DNA from: Holdemanella hominis
GTDB lineage: Bacteria; Bacillota_I; Bacilli_A; Erysipelotrichales; Erysipelotrichaceae
Assembly (NCBI RefSeq): GCF_014306155.1
Contig: NZ_JACRWH010000003.1
Coordinates: 55,326 to 119,325 of the forward strand
Direction of reading: 5' to 3'
DNA length: 64,000 nt
Positions 32,052-41,292 of this stretch are shown here, in pieces. Every line of letters starts with the position of its first letter. Positions within the stretch are counted from its first letter, which is position 1. Under the pieces are notes generated by a model, which was not told where the DNA came from, did not search any database, and saw only the letters and a program-made list of their open reading frames with translations. The translations under genes and the position numbers were made by a program.

Positions 32052-33344
32052 CTACAATAAATTCTTTGTTTTTCGAACCAAGTATAATGGAAGATTCGTG
32101 AAATCACCATCTTTACGATATCCACGCTTAGAAAAACGATATGCATGTTCTGGTGCATAATTTGCGACATATGTCTTAAAAGAAGTGGCAGATCTATCCT
32201 CACCACCCTTTACTTCAATTGGAATAATTTCCATTTTATTTTGAACCACAAAATCAATTTCACCATTTCTATCCGAATAATATCGAGGTTCAACTTCAAA
32301 TTGGCCTTTTAATTGTTGTAACACATAGTTTTCTGTCAACGGCCCTTTAAATTGGTAATCCGTTTTCAATAATATGGTGCCATTATCCACACCCGCCATT
32401 TGTTTAAGAAGCCCAGTATCAAACACAAACAATTTAAACTGATCCAATTTATCAAAAGCAGACAACGGATGTTCCATCTTAGACACATTATATACACGAT
32501 TAAGCATACCTGCTGATACAAGCCATTCAATAGCGTCTTCAAAATCTCTAGCTCTAGCACCTTCACGAACGGCACCATACATAAACTTCTCATTTGGTTT
32601 CGCAAGTTGAGCAACAATACTTCTAAACACCATCAAAATACGTCCACTATTCACTTTTCCATTGTGTTTAGAAAAATCATTTTCATAAACCTCAATCAAT
32701 TCTCTTTGAATTTTAGATATCATAGTAGGATCCTTGTACTTGATCCATGAAGATACACATTCAGGCATACCCCCTATAATAAGATAATAATTAAATACAT
32801 CCAATAGGCGTTGATGAAAAATCTCTTCAATCACTTGTCCTTTTTGAACACTTTCATAATATGCATATAGCCCAGAATCAATCGCATCTAAAAATTCATC
32901 AAACGTTAATGGATAAATATCTAAAAGATTAACCATACCTACAGGATATGACTTTGGCTTTGCCAATAATGTACCTAAAAGACTTCCTGCCGCTATCACA
33001 TGATATTCATTCGCCTTTTCTTTGAAATACTTCAGTGTATTTAATGCTTCAGGACACTCCTGAATTTCATCAAAGATAATCAAAGTTTTTTCAGGCTCAA
33101 TTTTTTCATCACTGATCATAGAAAGAAGTTCAATAATACGATGTGGATTTTTATTGGTTTCAAAAATAGATTTTAATTCATCTTCTTCATCAAAGTTAAA
33201 ATAAACATAATTATCATAATAATTCTGACCGAATTCCTTCATCAACCAAGTCTTACCAACCTGTCTTGCCCCTCTTAATACCATTGGTTTTCTCTCAGGA
33301 CTATTTTTCCATTGAACTAGTTCTAAAATCGCATTTCGCTTCAT
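32052..33344 (-). CDS. AAA ATPase with DUF4143 domain
   Basis: 430 residues. AAA_14 domain with Walker A RGARQVGKTWL and Walker B LIIFDEIQECPEAL; C-terminal DUF4143 with a PD-(D/E)XK-like core NGEIDFVVQNK ... IIPIEVKGGED. Family of unknown function, often in many copies and scattered among accessory genes. Upstream lies a four-unit 33-bp repeat array. AGAGGTGG precedes the ATG. Confidence 0.88.
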   Translation of the reverse strand: MKRNAILELVQWKNSPERKPMVLRGARQVGKTWLMKEFGQNYYDNYVYFNFDEEDELKSIFETNKNPHRIIELLSMISDEKIEPEKTLIIFDEIQECPEALNTLKYFKEKANEYHVIAAGSLLGTLLAKPKSYPVGMVNLLDIYPLTFDEFLDAIDSGLYAYYESVQKGQVIEEIFHQRLLDVFNYYLIIGGMPECVSSWIKYKDPTMISKIQRELIEVYENDFSKHNGKVNSGRILMVFRSIVAQLAKPNEKFMYGAVREGARARDFEDAIEWLVSAGMLNRVYNVSKMEHPLSAFDKLDQFKLFVFDTGLLKQMAGVDNGTILLKTDYQFKGPLTENYVLQQLKGQFEVEPRYYSDRNGEIDFVVQNKMEIIPIEVKGGEDRSATSFKTYVANYAPEHAYRFSKRGYRKDGDFTNLPLYLVRKTKNLL

Positions 33345-33370
33345 GATACCACCTCTTAATTATAAATTAA

Positions 33371-33480
33371 CACATTTTTCCTGACTTTTCTACATCTATT
33401 CAACACATTTTTCCGGACTTTTTAGTATTGTTTTTACACATTTTTCCGAGATTTTTAGTATCTATTTTGCACATTTTTTC
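33371..33480. repeat. Four direct repeats with exact 33-bp period
   Basis: CACATTTTTCC-type cores begin at 33371, 33404, 33437 and 33470. The first three units share CACATTTTTCC plus a partly conserved CTTTTTAGTAT-like tail; the fourth is partial. The spacing equals three helical turns. The array covers the upstream region of the DUF4143 ATPase gene. Confidence 0.85.
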
Positions 33481-33487
33481 TCTACAT

Positions 33488-33513
33488 TAAAAAAGACAGC
33501 ATTTAAGCTGCCT
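33488..33513 (-). terminator. Terminator of the EutH-dehydrogenase operon
   Basis: Minus strand GGCAGC / GCTGTC stem with loop TTAAAT, then TTTTTT. Overlaps the dehydrogenase stop codon. Confidence 0.75.
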
Positions 33514-34528
33514 ATCTTACCATATCACGAGTGATGTCTTTTAAGCTTTTAGCCCCACACATCTCCATAGTATCTTGAAGTTCACTGCCAAGTTTATCCA
33601 CTAAGACTTGAATACCTTCTTCTTTTGCTCCATAGATCGCATTCACAAATGGACGAGCTACAATGACAGCATCCGCACCTAATGCCAAAGCTTTAAAGAT
33701 ATCGACACCATTACGAAGTCCACCATCCACAAAGATTTTCATACTGCCATCTACAGCTTTTACAATCTCTTCGAGTACTTCAGCAGTTGCAGGCGTCTGA
33801 TCTTGAACTCGACCACCATGATTCGAAACCACAATTGCACTAGCTCCCGCTTCTTTTGCCTTTAAAGCCCCCTTCACACTCATAACACCCTTCACAATAA
33901 ATGGTACAGGTGTATTTGAAATGATTGCCTTTAATTGTTCTGTATTCATTCTTCCTGCAGGAGGCTGACACCCCTTCAAGAAAGGAAGTCCAGCTGCATC
34001 TACATCCATAGCTACCGCAAAGGCATTACTGTTTAAAGCTAAATTTAGCTTTTCCAAATAAGTCTCTAAGCTCCAAGGTTTAACCGTTGGAATACCATAC
34101 CCATTATTCTCTTTAATAATTCGTGTCGCATTTTCCATTATACTAGGATCTTTTCCATCTCCTGTAAACGCACAAATGCCTGCTTCTATACAACCTTTTA
34201 CTAAGATATCATTGTATCCATTATCATCATATGCATCTGAATAGTGCATAGCTACAGCTCCTACAGGACCTGCAAAAATCGGATATTTAAATGTATGACC
34301 AAATAGTTCTAATTCTGTACTTACTGGCTCATTATCAGTAATTGTATCCATATTCACACGAATGTTTTTCCAAGCATCATAGTTACGCATCGCAACATCC
34401 CCAATCCCTTTAGCACCAGGACCTGGAATCGTATTTCGACATGCCCTTCCATCACATACAGGACAAGACTTACATAATTTTGTCCCCATCACTTCACGAC
34501 TTTTTTCCATCAATTCCATATAATTCAT
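33512..34528 (-). CDS. FMN-dependent alpha-hydroxyacid dehydrogenase (lactate oxidase/LldD family)
   Basis: 338 residues, TIM barrel. N-terminal Cys-rich segment KLCKSCPVCDGRACRN, then the FMN core: PIFAGPVGAVAMHYSD, PFIVKGVMSVKGALKAKEAG with the active lysine, VVSNHGGRVQDQTPAT with catalytic histidine and arginine, KIFVDGGLRNGVDIFKALAL. The Cys-rich lead suggests an iron-sulfur or metal site and is typical of clostridial members annotated alpha-hydroxy-acid oxidising. The start at 34528 is chosen because GGAGG lies 7 nt upstream. Next to an EutH-like transporter, 2 bp after it, so one operon. Confidence 0.85.
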   Translation of the reverse strand: MNYMELMEKSREVMGTKLCKSCPVCDGRACRNTIPGPGAKGIGDVAMRNYDAWKNIRVNMDTITDNEPVSTELELFGHTFKYPIFAGPVGAVAMHYSDAYDDNGYNDILVKGCIEAGICAFTGDGKDPSIMENATRIIKENNGYGIPTVKPWSLETYLEKLNLALNSNAFAVAMDVDAAGLPFLKGCQPPAGRMNTEQLKAIISNTPVPFIVKGVMSVKGALKAKEAGASAIVVSNHGGRVQDQTPATAEVLEEIVKAVDGSMKIFVDGGLRNGVDIFKALALGADAVIVARPFVNAIYGAKEEGIQVLVDKLGSELQDTMEMCGAKSLKDITRDMVR

Positions 34529-34530
34529 AA

Positions 34531-35556
34531 TCATTCCTCCATTACATTCGCTATAACTAAACCTAATATTCCGGCTACCAGTTTCACAACCACAAACCAA
34601 GTCACACTTGCAGGATTGACTGAGGCAATAAAACCGAGTTGTCCACCAAACACAAAAGCTCCACTCAAAGAAAAGGCAGCATTTATAATCTTGCCCTTCT
34701 TATTCATCTTACTAAATAAAGGAAGCATCGCAATACTTGTTCCAAAAGATAAGATAATTCCCATCACTGAGTATTTATCAATATTTAGTATTTGACCTAC
34801 TCTTTCAATCTGATTTGAAAACTTTCTTAATACAATTTCACAAAACACTAAAGAACCACATACAATAATACTCATTTGAAATACAATGCGTAGTGCTTCA
34901 TTGATTAATGTCGCATTTGTGAAGTTCAAATTGAAAAAGAAGGTTAGACAAACTAGAAAAAAGAAAATATACCCAAGCATTTGTACTAATTTAGAAAAAA
35001 CGGTTAATACTACAATTAATGTTTGAAATGAAATAAAAAATAAACCAATCAAAATAGCACAAATAAGAATTACGGGTAAAAACACAATCAAAAAATGATC
35101 AATATGCAATAAAAAGCCACAACCAATAAGAATAGGTAATAAACCTAAAATACCATACACAACTCCTTTTAAATAGTGATTCAAATCATCTGTATCCAGT
35201 TCATTTAAAAAGATTGGCAATTGAAAACTAATTAAGCATCCTAAAGTGGACGTTAATAATACACCACAGAAAATCAAGATATTATCTGCATGTGTCATAG
35301 ACTCTATAATGGAATATCCACCAAGATCTGGCGCCAACAAACTTGAAATAATCATTTCTTTATTTTCAAATAAAGTGGCATGACCATTTAAGAACGCAAT
35401 CGCAATACAATAAAAGCCTCCTACGCTCATCATAAAATCGCCCATCGTTATAATGCCTCGATCAAAAGAAGTGGCTAGTCCAAGTCGATTCTTAAACATC
35501 TTGTCAAATAAGCCTAAAGCAGCAAAGCATAATAAAATAAAAATAATCGGATTCAT
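34531..35556 (-). CDS. EutH-like membrane transporter
   Basis: 341 residues, about ten membrane helices. GLFDKMFKNRLGLATSFDRG, LLAPDLGGYSI and LLTSTLGCLISFQLPIFL match the EutH ethanolamine-permease family. No ethanolamine ammonia-lyase or microcompartment genes are nearby, so the substrate may differ. The start lies 6 nt after a TAGAAT box (35563-35568) with TCGACT 17 bp upstream and no ribosome site, so the message may be leaderless. Confidence 0.8.
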   Translation of the reverse strand: MNPIIFILLCFAALGLFDKMFKNRLGLATSFDRGIITMGDFMMSVGGFYCIAIAFLNGHATLFENKEMIISSLLAPDLGGYSIIESMTHADNILIFCGVLLTSTLGCLISFQLPIFLNELDTDDLNHYLKGVVYGILGLLPILIGCGFLLHIDHFLIVFLPVILICAILIGLFFISFQTLIVVLTVFSKLVQMLGYIFFFLVCLTFFFNLNFTNATLINEALRIVFQMSIIVCGSLVFCEIVLRKFSNQIERVGQILNIDKYSVMGIILSFGTSIAMLPLFSKMNKKGKIINAAFSLSGAFVFGGQLGFIASVNPASVTWFVVVKLVAGILGLVIANVMEE

Positions 35557-35579
35557 GCATTCATTCTATAATAATAATG

Positions 35580-35608
35580 AAAAAAAGTCGAAGAAATTTT
35601 CTTCGACT
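35580..35608 (-). terminator. Terminator of the polyamine operon
   Basis: Perfect 9-bp stem AGTCGAAGA / TCTTCGACT then TTTTTTT. Its 3' side also forms the -35 region of the EutH-like gene. Confidence 0.85.
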
Positions 35609-37493
35609 AATGTGCGTTACTTGCCGAAACTTTTACTCTAGACCACAAATCCGCAATGATCTTACGTGTAGTTTCATCATATTGGAATACTTCATCCTTA
35701 TCGTAACCAGCACGAGGTGTATATGCGTTGATACCATCATAATCTCCGCCTTTACCACCAAGTTCTTCCATAACTTCTTTATTTGGTGAAGTATATCCAA
35801 CATAACTCGAATTATCCATAGCTGCATCATAGCTAGTAATATAACGAATAAACTCATTCGCAAGCTTAGGATTCTTCGCATTCTTAGGAATAACCATCGC
35901 ATCTGACCATAAGTTTGTTCCACTCTTTGGCATATAGAATCCCATATTTTCATTTTCAGACATGACATAAGCCGCATCTCCAGAATAAATAACTCCTAAA
36001 GCCTTTCTTGCCTGTGCCATATTATCAATAATTTCATCTGTTACAATTTCTGGATCCATTGTCTGAACACATTGAATCAACCAGTTATATGCTGCATTCA
36101 ATTCATCTTGACTTGTCGTATTCATTGAATATCCAAGAGCTTTTAATGCCATCATGAATGAATCTCTTTCAGAATCATATAGATAGATATCTCCCTTAAA
36201 TTTCTGATCTAAGAAAATATCCCATCCATCTTTTTCCAAATCTTCTTCAGATACTTTTCTCTTATCGTATACGATACCAACAGTACCCCAGAAATAAGGA
36301 ATTGAATATTCATTCTTTGGATCATACGGAAGACCTTTGATCGCATCCACCAATTCACCTAAACATTCTTTGCGAGTTTCTGGCTCTAATTTTTGAAGCA
36401 TTTTTTCCTGCATCATTCTTTGAATCATATAATCACTTGGAACTAATACATCATACGCATCGCCATTGGCAACCTTAATATACATCTGCTCGTTTGAATC
36501 AAAGTTATCCATGATAACCTTAGCTCCCGTTAACTCTTCAAAACCTGAAATGATATTTTCACCTGTATATTCACCCCAGTTATATACATGTAAAGTTTGT
36601 CCTGCATAAGGCTGACTACCAGCTGATTTATTCAAGCCAAATAAAGAGGCCACTAAACCAACTACCACGACACCCGCAACAGCCCATTTCCAAGGTTTAT
36701 TTTGTTTTGAAGGACTTGTCTTTTTACGAATCATTGGCAAGACATTCACAATTGTTAGAGTGATTGTGATCAACAAGACAACCAATGTACTAATCGCATT
36801 TACACTTGGATTAATACGCTTAGACATTGTATACACCATAATACTCAAGTTCTTTACACCTTGACCCGTTACAAAATATGAAATAACGAAATCATCAAAA
36901 GACATTGTGAACGCAATCAAAGCACCTGAAACAATACCCGGCATAATTTGTGGCACAATAACTTTCACCAAAGCTTGCCAAGGCGTAGCCCCTAAATCCA
37001 TTGCAGCATCGGCCAAGTTTGGATCTAATGATTTGATCTTAGGCATAATACTCAAAATAACATATGGAATACAGAAAGCAATATGTGCTAATAATAATGT
37101 CACAAATCCCTTTTCAATTTGGAAAGTAATAAATAGAAGCATCAATCCAATGGCAGTAACAATTTCAGGGTTCATGATTGGAAAATCATTGACCTGACTG
37201 ACAAAAGCACGCAATACTTTCTTTGACTTTGATAAACCAATCGCCGTAATCGTACCGATGATCGTAGAAATAATGGTTGCCAATAAGGCAATAATAATTG
37301 TGATATACAAAGATTCCATCATACTGTGATTTTTAAGCATAGCCTCATACCAACGTAACGAGAACCCTGTAAAGTGTGTTAATGATTTTGAACTATTAAA
37401 GGAAAAAATAATCATGAATAATATTGGTGCATAAAAGAACACCAATAATAAAGCCATGCCTACTTTACCTAATACTCTCTTATCTTTCGACAT
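35607..37493 (-). CDS. potCD: Fused spermidine/putrescine permease and binding protein (PotC-PotD)
   Basis: 628 residues. The first ~255 are a PotC-type permease with six helices and the EAA-like loop AAMDLGATPWQALVKVIVPQ. A basic linker and a seventh helix (WAVAGVVVVGLVASLFGLN) lead into a PotD-type periplasmic-binding domain from about 290: LHVYNWGEYTGENIISGFEE, YDVLVPSDYMIQRM, IPYFWGTVGIVYD. Fusing binder and permease tethers the binder to the membrane instead of using a lipid anchor. Such fusions are known in some Firmicutes. 2 bp after potB. Confidence 0.93.
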   Translation of the reverse strand: MSKDKRVLGKVGMALLLVFFYAPILFMIIFSFNSSKSLTHFTGFSLRWYEAMLKNHSMMESLYITIIIALLATIISTIIGTITAIGLSKSKKVLRAFVSQVNDFPIMNPEIVTAIGLMLLFITFQIEKGFVTLLLAHIAFCIPYVILSIMPKIKSLDPNLADAAMDLGATPWQALVKVIVPQIMPGIVSGALIAFTMSFDDFVISYFVTGQGVKNLSIMVYTMSKRINPSVNAISTLVVLLITITLTIVNVLPMIRKKTSPSKQNKPWKWAVAGVVVVGLVASLFGLNKSAGSQPYAGQTLHVYNWGEYTGENIISGFEELTGAKVIMDNFDSNEQMYIKVANGDAYDVLVPSDYMIQRMMQEKMLQKLEPETRKECLGELVDAIKGLPYDPKNEYSIPYFWGTVGIVYDKRKVSEEDLEKDGWDIFLDQKFKGDIYLYDSERDSFMMALKALGYSMNTTSQDELNAAYNWLIQCVQTMDPEIVTDEIIDNMAQARKALGVIYSGDAAYVMSENENMGFYMPKSGTNLWSDAMVIPKNAKNPKLANEFIRYITSYDAAMDNSSYVGYTSPNKEVMEELGGKGGDYDGINAYTPRAGYDKDEVFQYDETTRKIIADLWSRVKVSASNAH

Positions 37494-37495
37494 GC

Positions 37496-38323
37496 CTATT
37501 TTTCCTCCTTATTACGCTCTTCCAATTTCCTTACAAGCATCATTAGAAGCATCATGATCATAGCCATGATCATTGAGATAGCTGAACCAAAGTTCCATTC
37601 TCCCACAGTAATGAATTGGTTTTCAATGACGTTACCAATCAAGAAGAATTGTCCTCCACCCAATAATTTAGGAATGAAGAATGAACTTACAGCTGGCAAG
37701 AACACTAATGTGATACCTGAAACTACGCCCGGTAATGAAAGTGGGAAAATAACCTTCCAAAACGTTTGGAATTTATTGGCCCCCAAATCCTGAGCCGCCT
37801 CTAATAAAGATTTATCCATCTTCGTTAAAGCCGTGTTGATCTGCAGAATCATAAATGGCAAGAAGTTATACACCATACCAATCAATACAGCAGCCTCTGT
37901 ATATAAAAGTTCTGTATGAATTCCAAACAAGCCTAAAAAGCTACTAATAATTCCATCACTTGATAAAATACCAATCCATGCGTATGTTCTTACAAGCATA
38001 TTGATCCATGTAGGAAGAGTAATCGCAAGAACTAAGATTTGTTGAACTTTAGGACTATTCTTAGAAATAAAGTATGCGATTGGATATCCAATCAACAAAC
38101 AAATAATGGTTGTCTTAATGGCAATCCATAAAGAACGCCATAAAATCAACAAGAAATCTTTGTCTGTAAAGAAACGAACATAGTTATCTAATGTAAGCTT
38201 AAAGTGCACAATACTGTTGCCTTGCTGAATGATTGAATAAAACGCAATCAGCAACATCGGAAGCAACAACATGATGCAAGCCCACACAATATAAGGGATT
38301 GCTAATTGTTGAAATTTTTTCAT
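37496..38323 (-). CDS. potB: Spermidine/putrescine ABC permease PotB
   Basis: 275 residues, six membrane helices, EAA loop LLEAAQDLGANKFQTFWKVI. N-terminal start MKKFQQLAIPYIVWACIMLL. Pairs with the PotC half of the fused protein. 3 bp after potA. Confidence 0.93.
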   Translation of the reverse strand: MKKFQQLAIPYIVWACIMLLLPMLLIAFYSIIQQGNSIVHFKLTLDNYVRFFTDKDFLLILWRSLWIAIKTTIICLLIGYPIAYFISKNSPKVQQILVLAITLPTWINMLVRTYAWIGILSSDGIISSFLGLFGIHTELLYTEAAVLIGMVYNFLPFMILQINTALTKMDKSLLEAAQDLGANKFQTFWKVIFPLSLPGVVSGITLVFLPAVSSFFIPKLLGGGQFFLIGNVIENQFITVGEWNFGSAISMIMAMIMMLLMMLVRKLEERNKEEK

Positions 38324-38326
38324 TTT

Positions 38327-39910
38327 CTAGAATCCCATTTTCTCCATAACATGAATATCTTCCGCAAAGAAAGTAAGTCCGACTTCTTTTCCTTCCTCTA
38401 CATAATCCGTTGTATGAATCTTAAATTCACGACCCGTCGTCCAGAAAGTAACCTTATAAATTCCTTCCTTGATTGTTTCAGGATCAAAATCATAATCTAC
38501 ATCTAGATCTACTGTTTCGTTTTCGTCATCCAACTTCCAACCCTGTGCATTTGCCCAAGTCTTCAAGTCTGTATCAATAGCCATGGACTCCTTGATTTCA
38601 TCCACTGTTTTAAAGAAGTTAAACGCAGAAACGGCTTCATTAGCCTTCTTGTTTTCAACAACCCTTTGGTCCACAACCCAAATCTTACGCGTAATTGAAG
38701 TTTTATTGTTTGTTGAGAAAGTAACAGTATATTCTCCTACTTCCTGTTTTAAATCTGTATCAATATCATGAATTGAAATAAACTCATCTGTTTCAGGATT
38801 CCAAGCCTGTGCATCGGCACGCGCAATGATTTCTTTATCATCAATATCCTTCATATCTTCTAAGTCTAGATAGAAGTCGTTGGCAGAAATCTTTTCTTTT
38901 CCATCTTCACTTGTGATCGCATAGTTCTTGTTTACGTGCATATTTACCGTAACATGCGTACCAGGAACTGTTTCCACCATAATTTCATAGTGAACACCCT
39001 TAAATAATACACTCTCAACTTCACCAGTCATCTTGCCATCTTTCACATCCACAATATCAATATCTTCTGGGCGAATTACGACATCCACCGGTTCATTTTC
39101 TTTATATCCAACATCGACACAATCAAATGTAATATCATCAAAACGCACTTTCTTATCGCAAACCATACGTGCTGGAATAATATTACTTTCCCCAATGAAC
39201 TTTGCAACATATTGATTGACTGGTTCATTATAAATGTCTTCTGGACTACCAACCTGCTGAATCTCGCCATCCTTCATGATAACAATCTTGTCTGACATTG
39301 TTAGTGCTTCTTCCTGATCGTGCGTAACGAAGATAAATGTGATTCCTACTTCTTGTTGAATCTTCTTTAATTCATACTGCATTTCTTTACGAAGCTTTAA
39401 ATCCAACGCACTCAAAGGTTCATCCAACAATAATACGCTTGGCTCATTAACTAATGCACGCGCAATCGCAACACGCTGCTGCTGACCACCAGATAGTAAA
39501 GTAACATCTTTATTTTCAAATCCTTCAAGACCAATCAACTTCAACATTTTCATGACCTTTTGATCAATAACGTCCTTACTCATCTTTTTAATTTTCAATC
39601 CAAACGCAATATTGTCATACACATTCATATGAGGGAATAGTGCATATTTTTGGAAAACCGTATTCAACTCACGCTTATAGGCTGGCACTTCACAAATATC
39701 TTCTCCATTCAAGATGACTTGTCCTTCGCTAGGTTCTAAAAAGCCACCTAAAATACGTAATAAAGTTGTTTTTCCACAACCACTAGGACCTAATAATGTG
39801 ACAAACTCATTTTCATATATATCTAAATCAATACCCTTTAACACAACTTGACCATCAAATTCTTTTACGATGTGGCGAAATTGAATTAATTTATTCTTTT
39901 CCTGTTCCAT
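38327..39910 (-). CDS. potA: Spermidine/putrescine ABC ATPase PotA with Ig-like insertion
   Basis: 527 residues, about 150 longer than usual. Nucleotide-binding domain: Walker A GPSGCGKTTL, signature LSGGQQQRVAIARAL, Walker B LLLDEPLSALD, HDQEEAL. The TOBE domain begins near 275 (VVIRPEDIDIV ... SVLFKGVHYEI) and ends with the normal VGLTFFAEDIHVMEKMGF, but between them (about 330-500) are two related ~75-residue stretches with ARADAQAWN / TWANAQGWK and VGEYTVTFST / EGIYKVTFWT patterns, resembling bacterial Ig-like repeats. The start at 39910 has GGAGAG upstream. Confidence 0.9.
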   Translation of the reverse strand: MEQEKNKLIQFRHIVKEFDGQVVLKGIDLDIYENEFVTLLGPSGCGKTTLLRILGGFLEPSEGQVILNGEDICEVPAYKRELNTVFQKYALFPHMNVYDNIAFGLKIKKMSKDVIDQKVMKMLKLIGLEGFENKDVTLLSGGQQQRVAIARALVNEPSVLLLDEPLSALDLKLRKEMQYELKKIQQEVGITFIFVTHDQEEALTMSDKIVIMKDGEIQQVGSPEDIYNEPVNQYVAKFIGESNIIPARMVCDKKVRFDDITFDCVDVGYKENEPVDVVIRPEDIDIVDVKDGKMTGEVESVLFKGVHYEIMVETVPGTHVTVNMHVNKNYAITSEDGKEKISANDFYLDLEDMKDIDDKEIIARADAQAWNPETDEFISIHDIDTDLKQEVGEYTVTFSTNNKTSITRKIWVVDQRVVENKKANEAVSAFNFFKTVDEIKESMAIDTDLKTWANAQGWKLDDENETVDLDVDYDFDPETIKEGIYKVTFWTTGREFKIHTTDYVEEGKEVGLTFFAEDIHVMEKMGF

Positions 39911-39930
39911 GTATGTTCTCTCCTTGTCAA

Positions 39931-40464
39931 TTAAAATACAGGCGGTGTAGATACCCATAATACTTTGGCATCCGCACTCGATACGTTTTCTAAATAATGC
40001 CCTTCCTTACCTGTAATATAGAAGGTTTCTTTTGATTTAACTTTTAACCTTTTATTACCAACAACTAAAACAACACTGCCCTTTAAAATATAGCCAAATT
40101 CTTCTCCCTCATGAGCCTTGACTTCCTGTGACTTTGCGCCCGGTTTTAAAGTCAATAAAAGAGGTTCCATCTGATTCTTCTGGGCATTAGGAATAATATA
40201 TTCCGTAACCAAATCATCTTGCTCATTCACAAAAAAATCTTGCGTATGGAAAACAATCTGCTCTTCCTTGCTTGATTGAAAGAAATCTGCCAAATTGGTA
40301 CCTAAAGCTTCCAATATATTCTCCAATGCAGAAATGTTTGGACTTGTTAAGTCGCGCTCTAACTGCGATAAAAAGCCTTTCGTTAATTCACTACGATTCG
40401 CAAGTTCTTCCAAAGTCAACCCATTCTGGGTTCGAAGCTCTTTTAGTTTTTTGCCTATTTTCAT
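39931..40464 (-). CDS. XRE-family regulator with cupin domain, PuuR-like
   Basis: 177 residues. HTH at about 5-60 (ELRTQNGLTLEELANRSELT, KGFLSQLERDLTSPNISALE) and C-terminal cupin at about 105-177 (EEFGYILKGSVVLVVGNKRL). This combination regulates polyamine genes in many bacteria. First gene of the pot operon, so probable autoregulation; AAAC-n5-GTTT at 40494-40506 is a candidate operator. Confidence 0.88.
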   Translation of the reverse strand: MKIGKKLKELRTQNGLTLEELANRSELTKGFLSQLERDLTSPNISALENILEALGTNLADFFQSSKEEQIVFHTQDFFVNEQDDLVTEYIIPNAQKNQMEPLLLTLKPGAKSQEVKAHEGEEFGYILKGSVVLVVGNKRLKVKSKETFYITGKEGHYLENVSSADAKVLWVSTPPVF

Positions 40465-40493
40465 TCAATCACCCCCTGTTTGTTTTTTATACT

Positions 40494-40552
40494 AAACTTT
40501 TTGTTTCATTAAAAGAACAAGTCTATTATATAGGAAACCATCAATTATGCAA
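40494..40552 (-). promoter_or_regulatory. Promoter and possible operator of the pot operon
   Basis: -35 TTGCAT (40547-40552), 16-bp spacer, -10 TATAAT (40525-40530). A palindrome AAAC-n5-GTTT at 40494-40506 lies downstream. Confidence 0.65.
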
Positions 40553-40553
40553 G

Positions 40554-40577
40554 AAAAAAAGAGCATTTTTTTGCTCT
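40554..40577 (-). terminator. Terminator after the 40593 gene
   Basis: AGAGCA / TGCTCT stem then TTTTTTT on the minus strand. Confidence 0.75.
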
Positions 40578-40592
40578 AAAGTTAAAGTTATT

Positions 40593-41204
40593 TTACTGCT
40601 TCATATTTCTCAAACGATACAATACACAATTTGTCATAACTGCCAAATATAAAGCCTCACTCATACCTTGTGTCTGTAAAGTCAACGGATAATTATCACG
40701 AATCATAAAGTCCATACTGATGTTTGTTCTTTGCGATATTTTTAAGATCTTATCCACATTGATCTGTCCCTCATCCCAATACTTAGCAGTGTTTCTCGTT
40801 ACTTCCATATATTTGCCAAATTGAGTTTGTGAAAGCGAAAAAACAACTTCTCGTATAAAACGCATACGATCACCCATATCATTTTTTAAATTGTATTCAA
40901 AATCCTTAAATTTCGAACTTCTTTTAATATCTGTAAATAGTTCAGGATGAATCAATTTCATAATATCTTGAACCTGATTCCATGTTAAGCCTTCTAAATT
41001 AACGGGCTGATTATACATTTGATCAAAGAAAATCGAATCAATAGATTGATGATTATAGTCTGCAAGAATAAGTACAATACGCGTTTGCGTGCGATCCTCA
41101 GAATGAATTTGCCTTCTAAAATTACGCAAAGACATATGGGCTGCTTTGGCAACTACTTCCTCTGAAATATTATTATCTTCAATAAATTGCACAATTTGTT
41201 TCAT
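40593..41204 (-). CDS. XRE-like HTH protein, unknown
   Basis: 203 residues with two regions resembling helix-turn-helix: an N-terminal one (NISEEVVAKAAHMSLRNFRR) and a C-terminal one (SLSQTQFGKYMEVTRNTAKY then WDEGQINVDKILKISQRTNI), the latter typical of Cro/XRE proteins. Middle part not recognised. Strong ribosome site GGAGGTG. Target unknown. Confidence 0.7.
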   Translation of the reverse strand: MKQIVQFIEDNNISEEVVAKAAHMSLRNFRRQIHSEDRTQTRIVLILADYNHQSIDSIFFDQMYNQPVNLEGLTWNQVQDIMKLIHPELFTDIKRSSKFKDFEYNLKNDMGDRMRFIREVVFSLSQTQFGKYMEVTRNTAKYWDEGQINVDKILKISQRTNISMDFMIRDNYPLTLQTQGMSEALYLAVMTNCVLYRLRNMKQ

Positions 41205-41251
41205 AAAAAAACACCTCCACGTTAAACATAGAGATGTTTTTTACATTTGTA

Positions 41252-41279
41252 CTCGACCGAAAATCGAAAATCGGTCGAT
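41252..41279. repeat. Inverted repeat CGACCGA ... TCGGTCG
   Basis: 7-bp perfect arms (41254-41260, 41271-41277) between the unknown gene at 41293 and the HTH gene at 41204. No T-run, so perhaps an operator. Confidence 0.5.
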
Positions 41280-41292
41280 GAAAACGATTTTT

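Noticed and set aside
33371..33480. Short regularly spaced repeats as a CRISPR array
   Set aside because: Cores are only ~11 bp with degenerate tails, spacers are not unique sequences of normal length and no cas genes are present.
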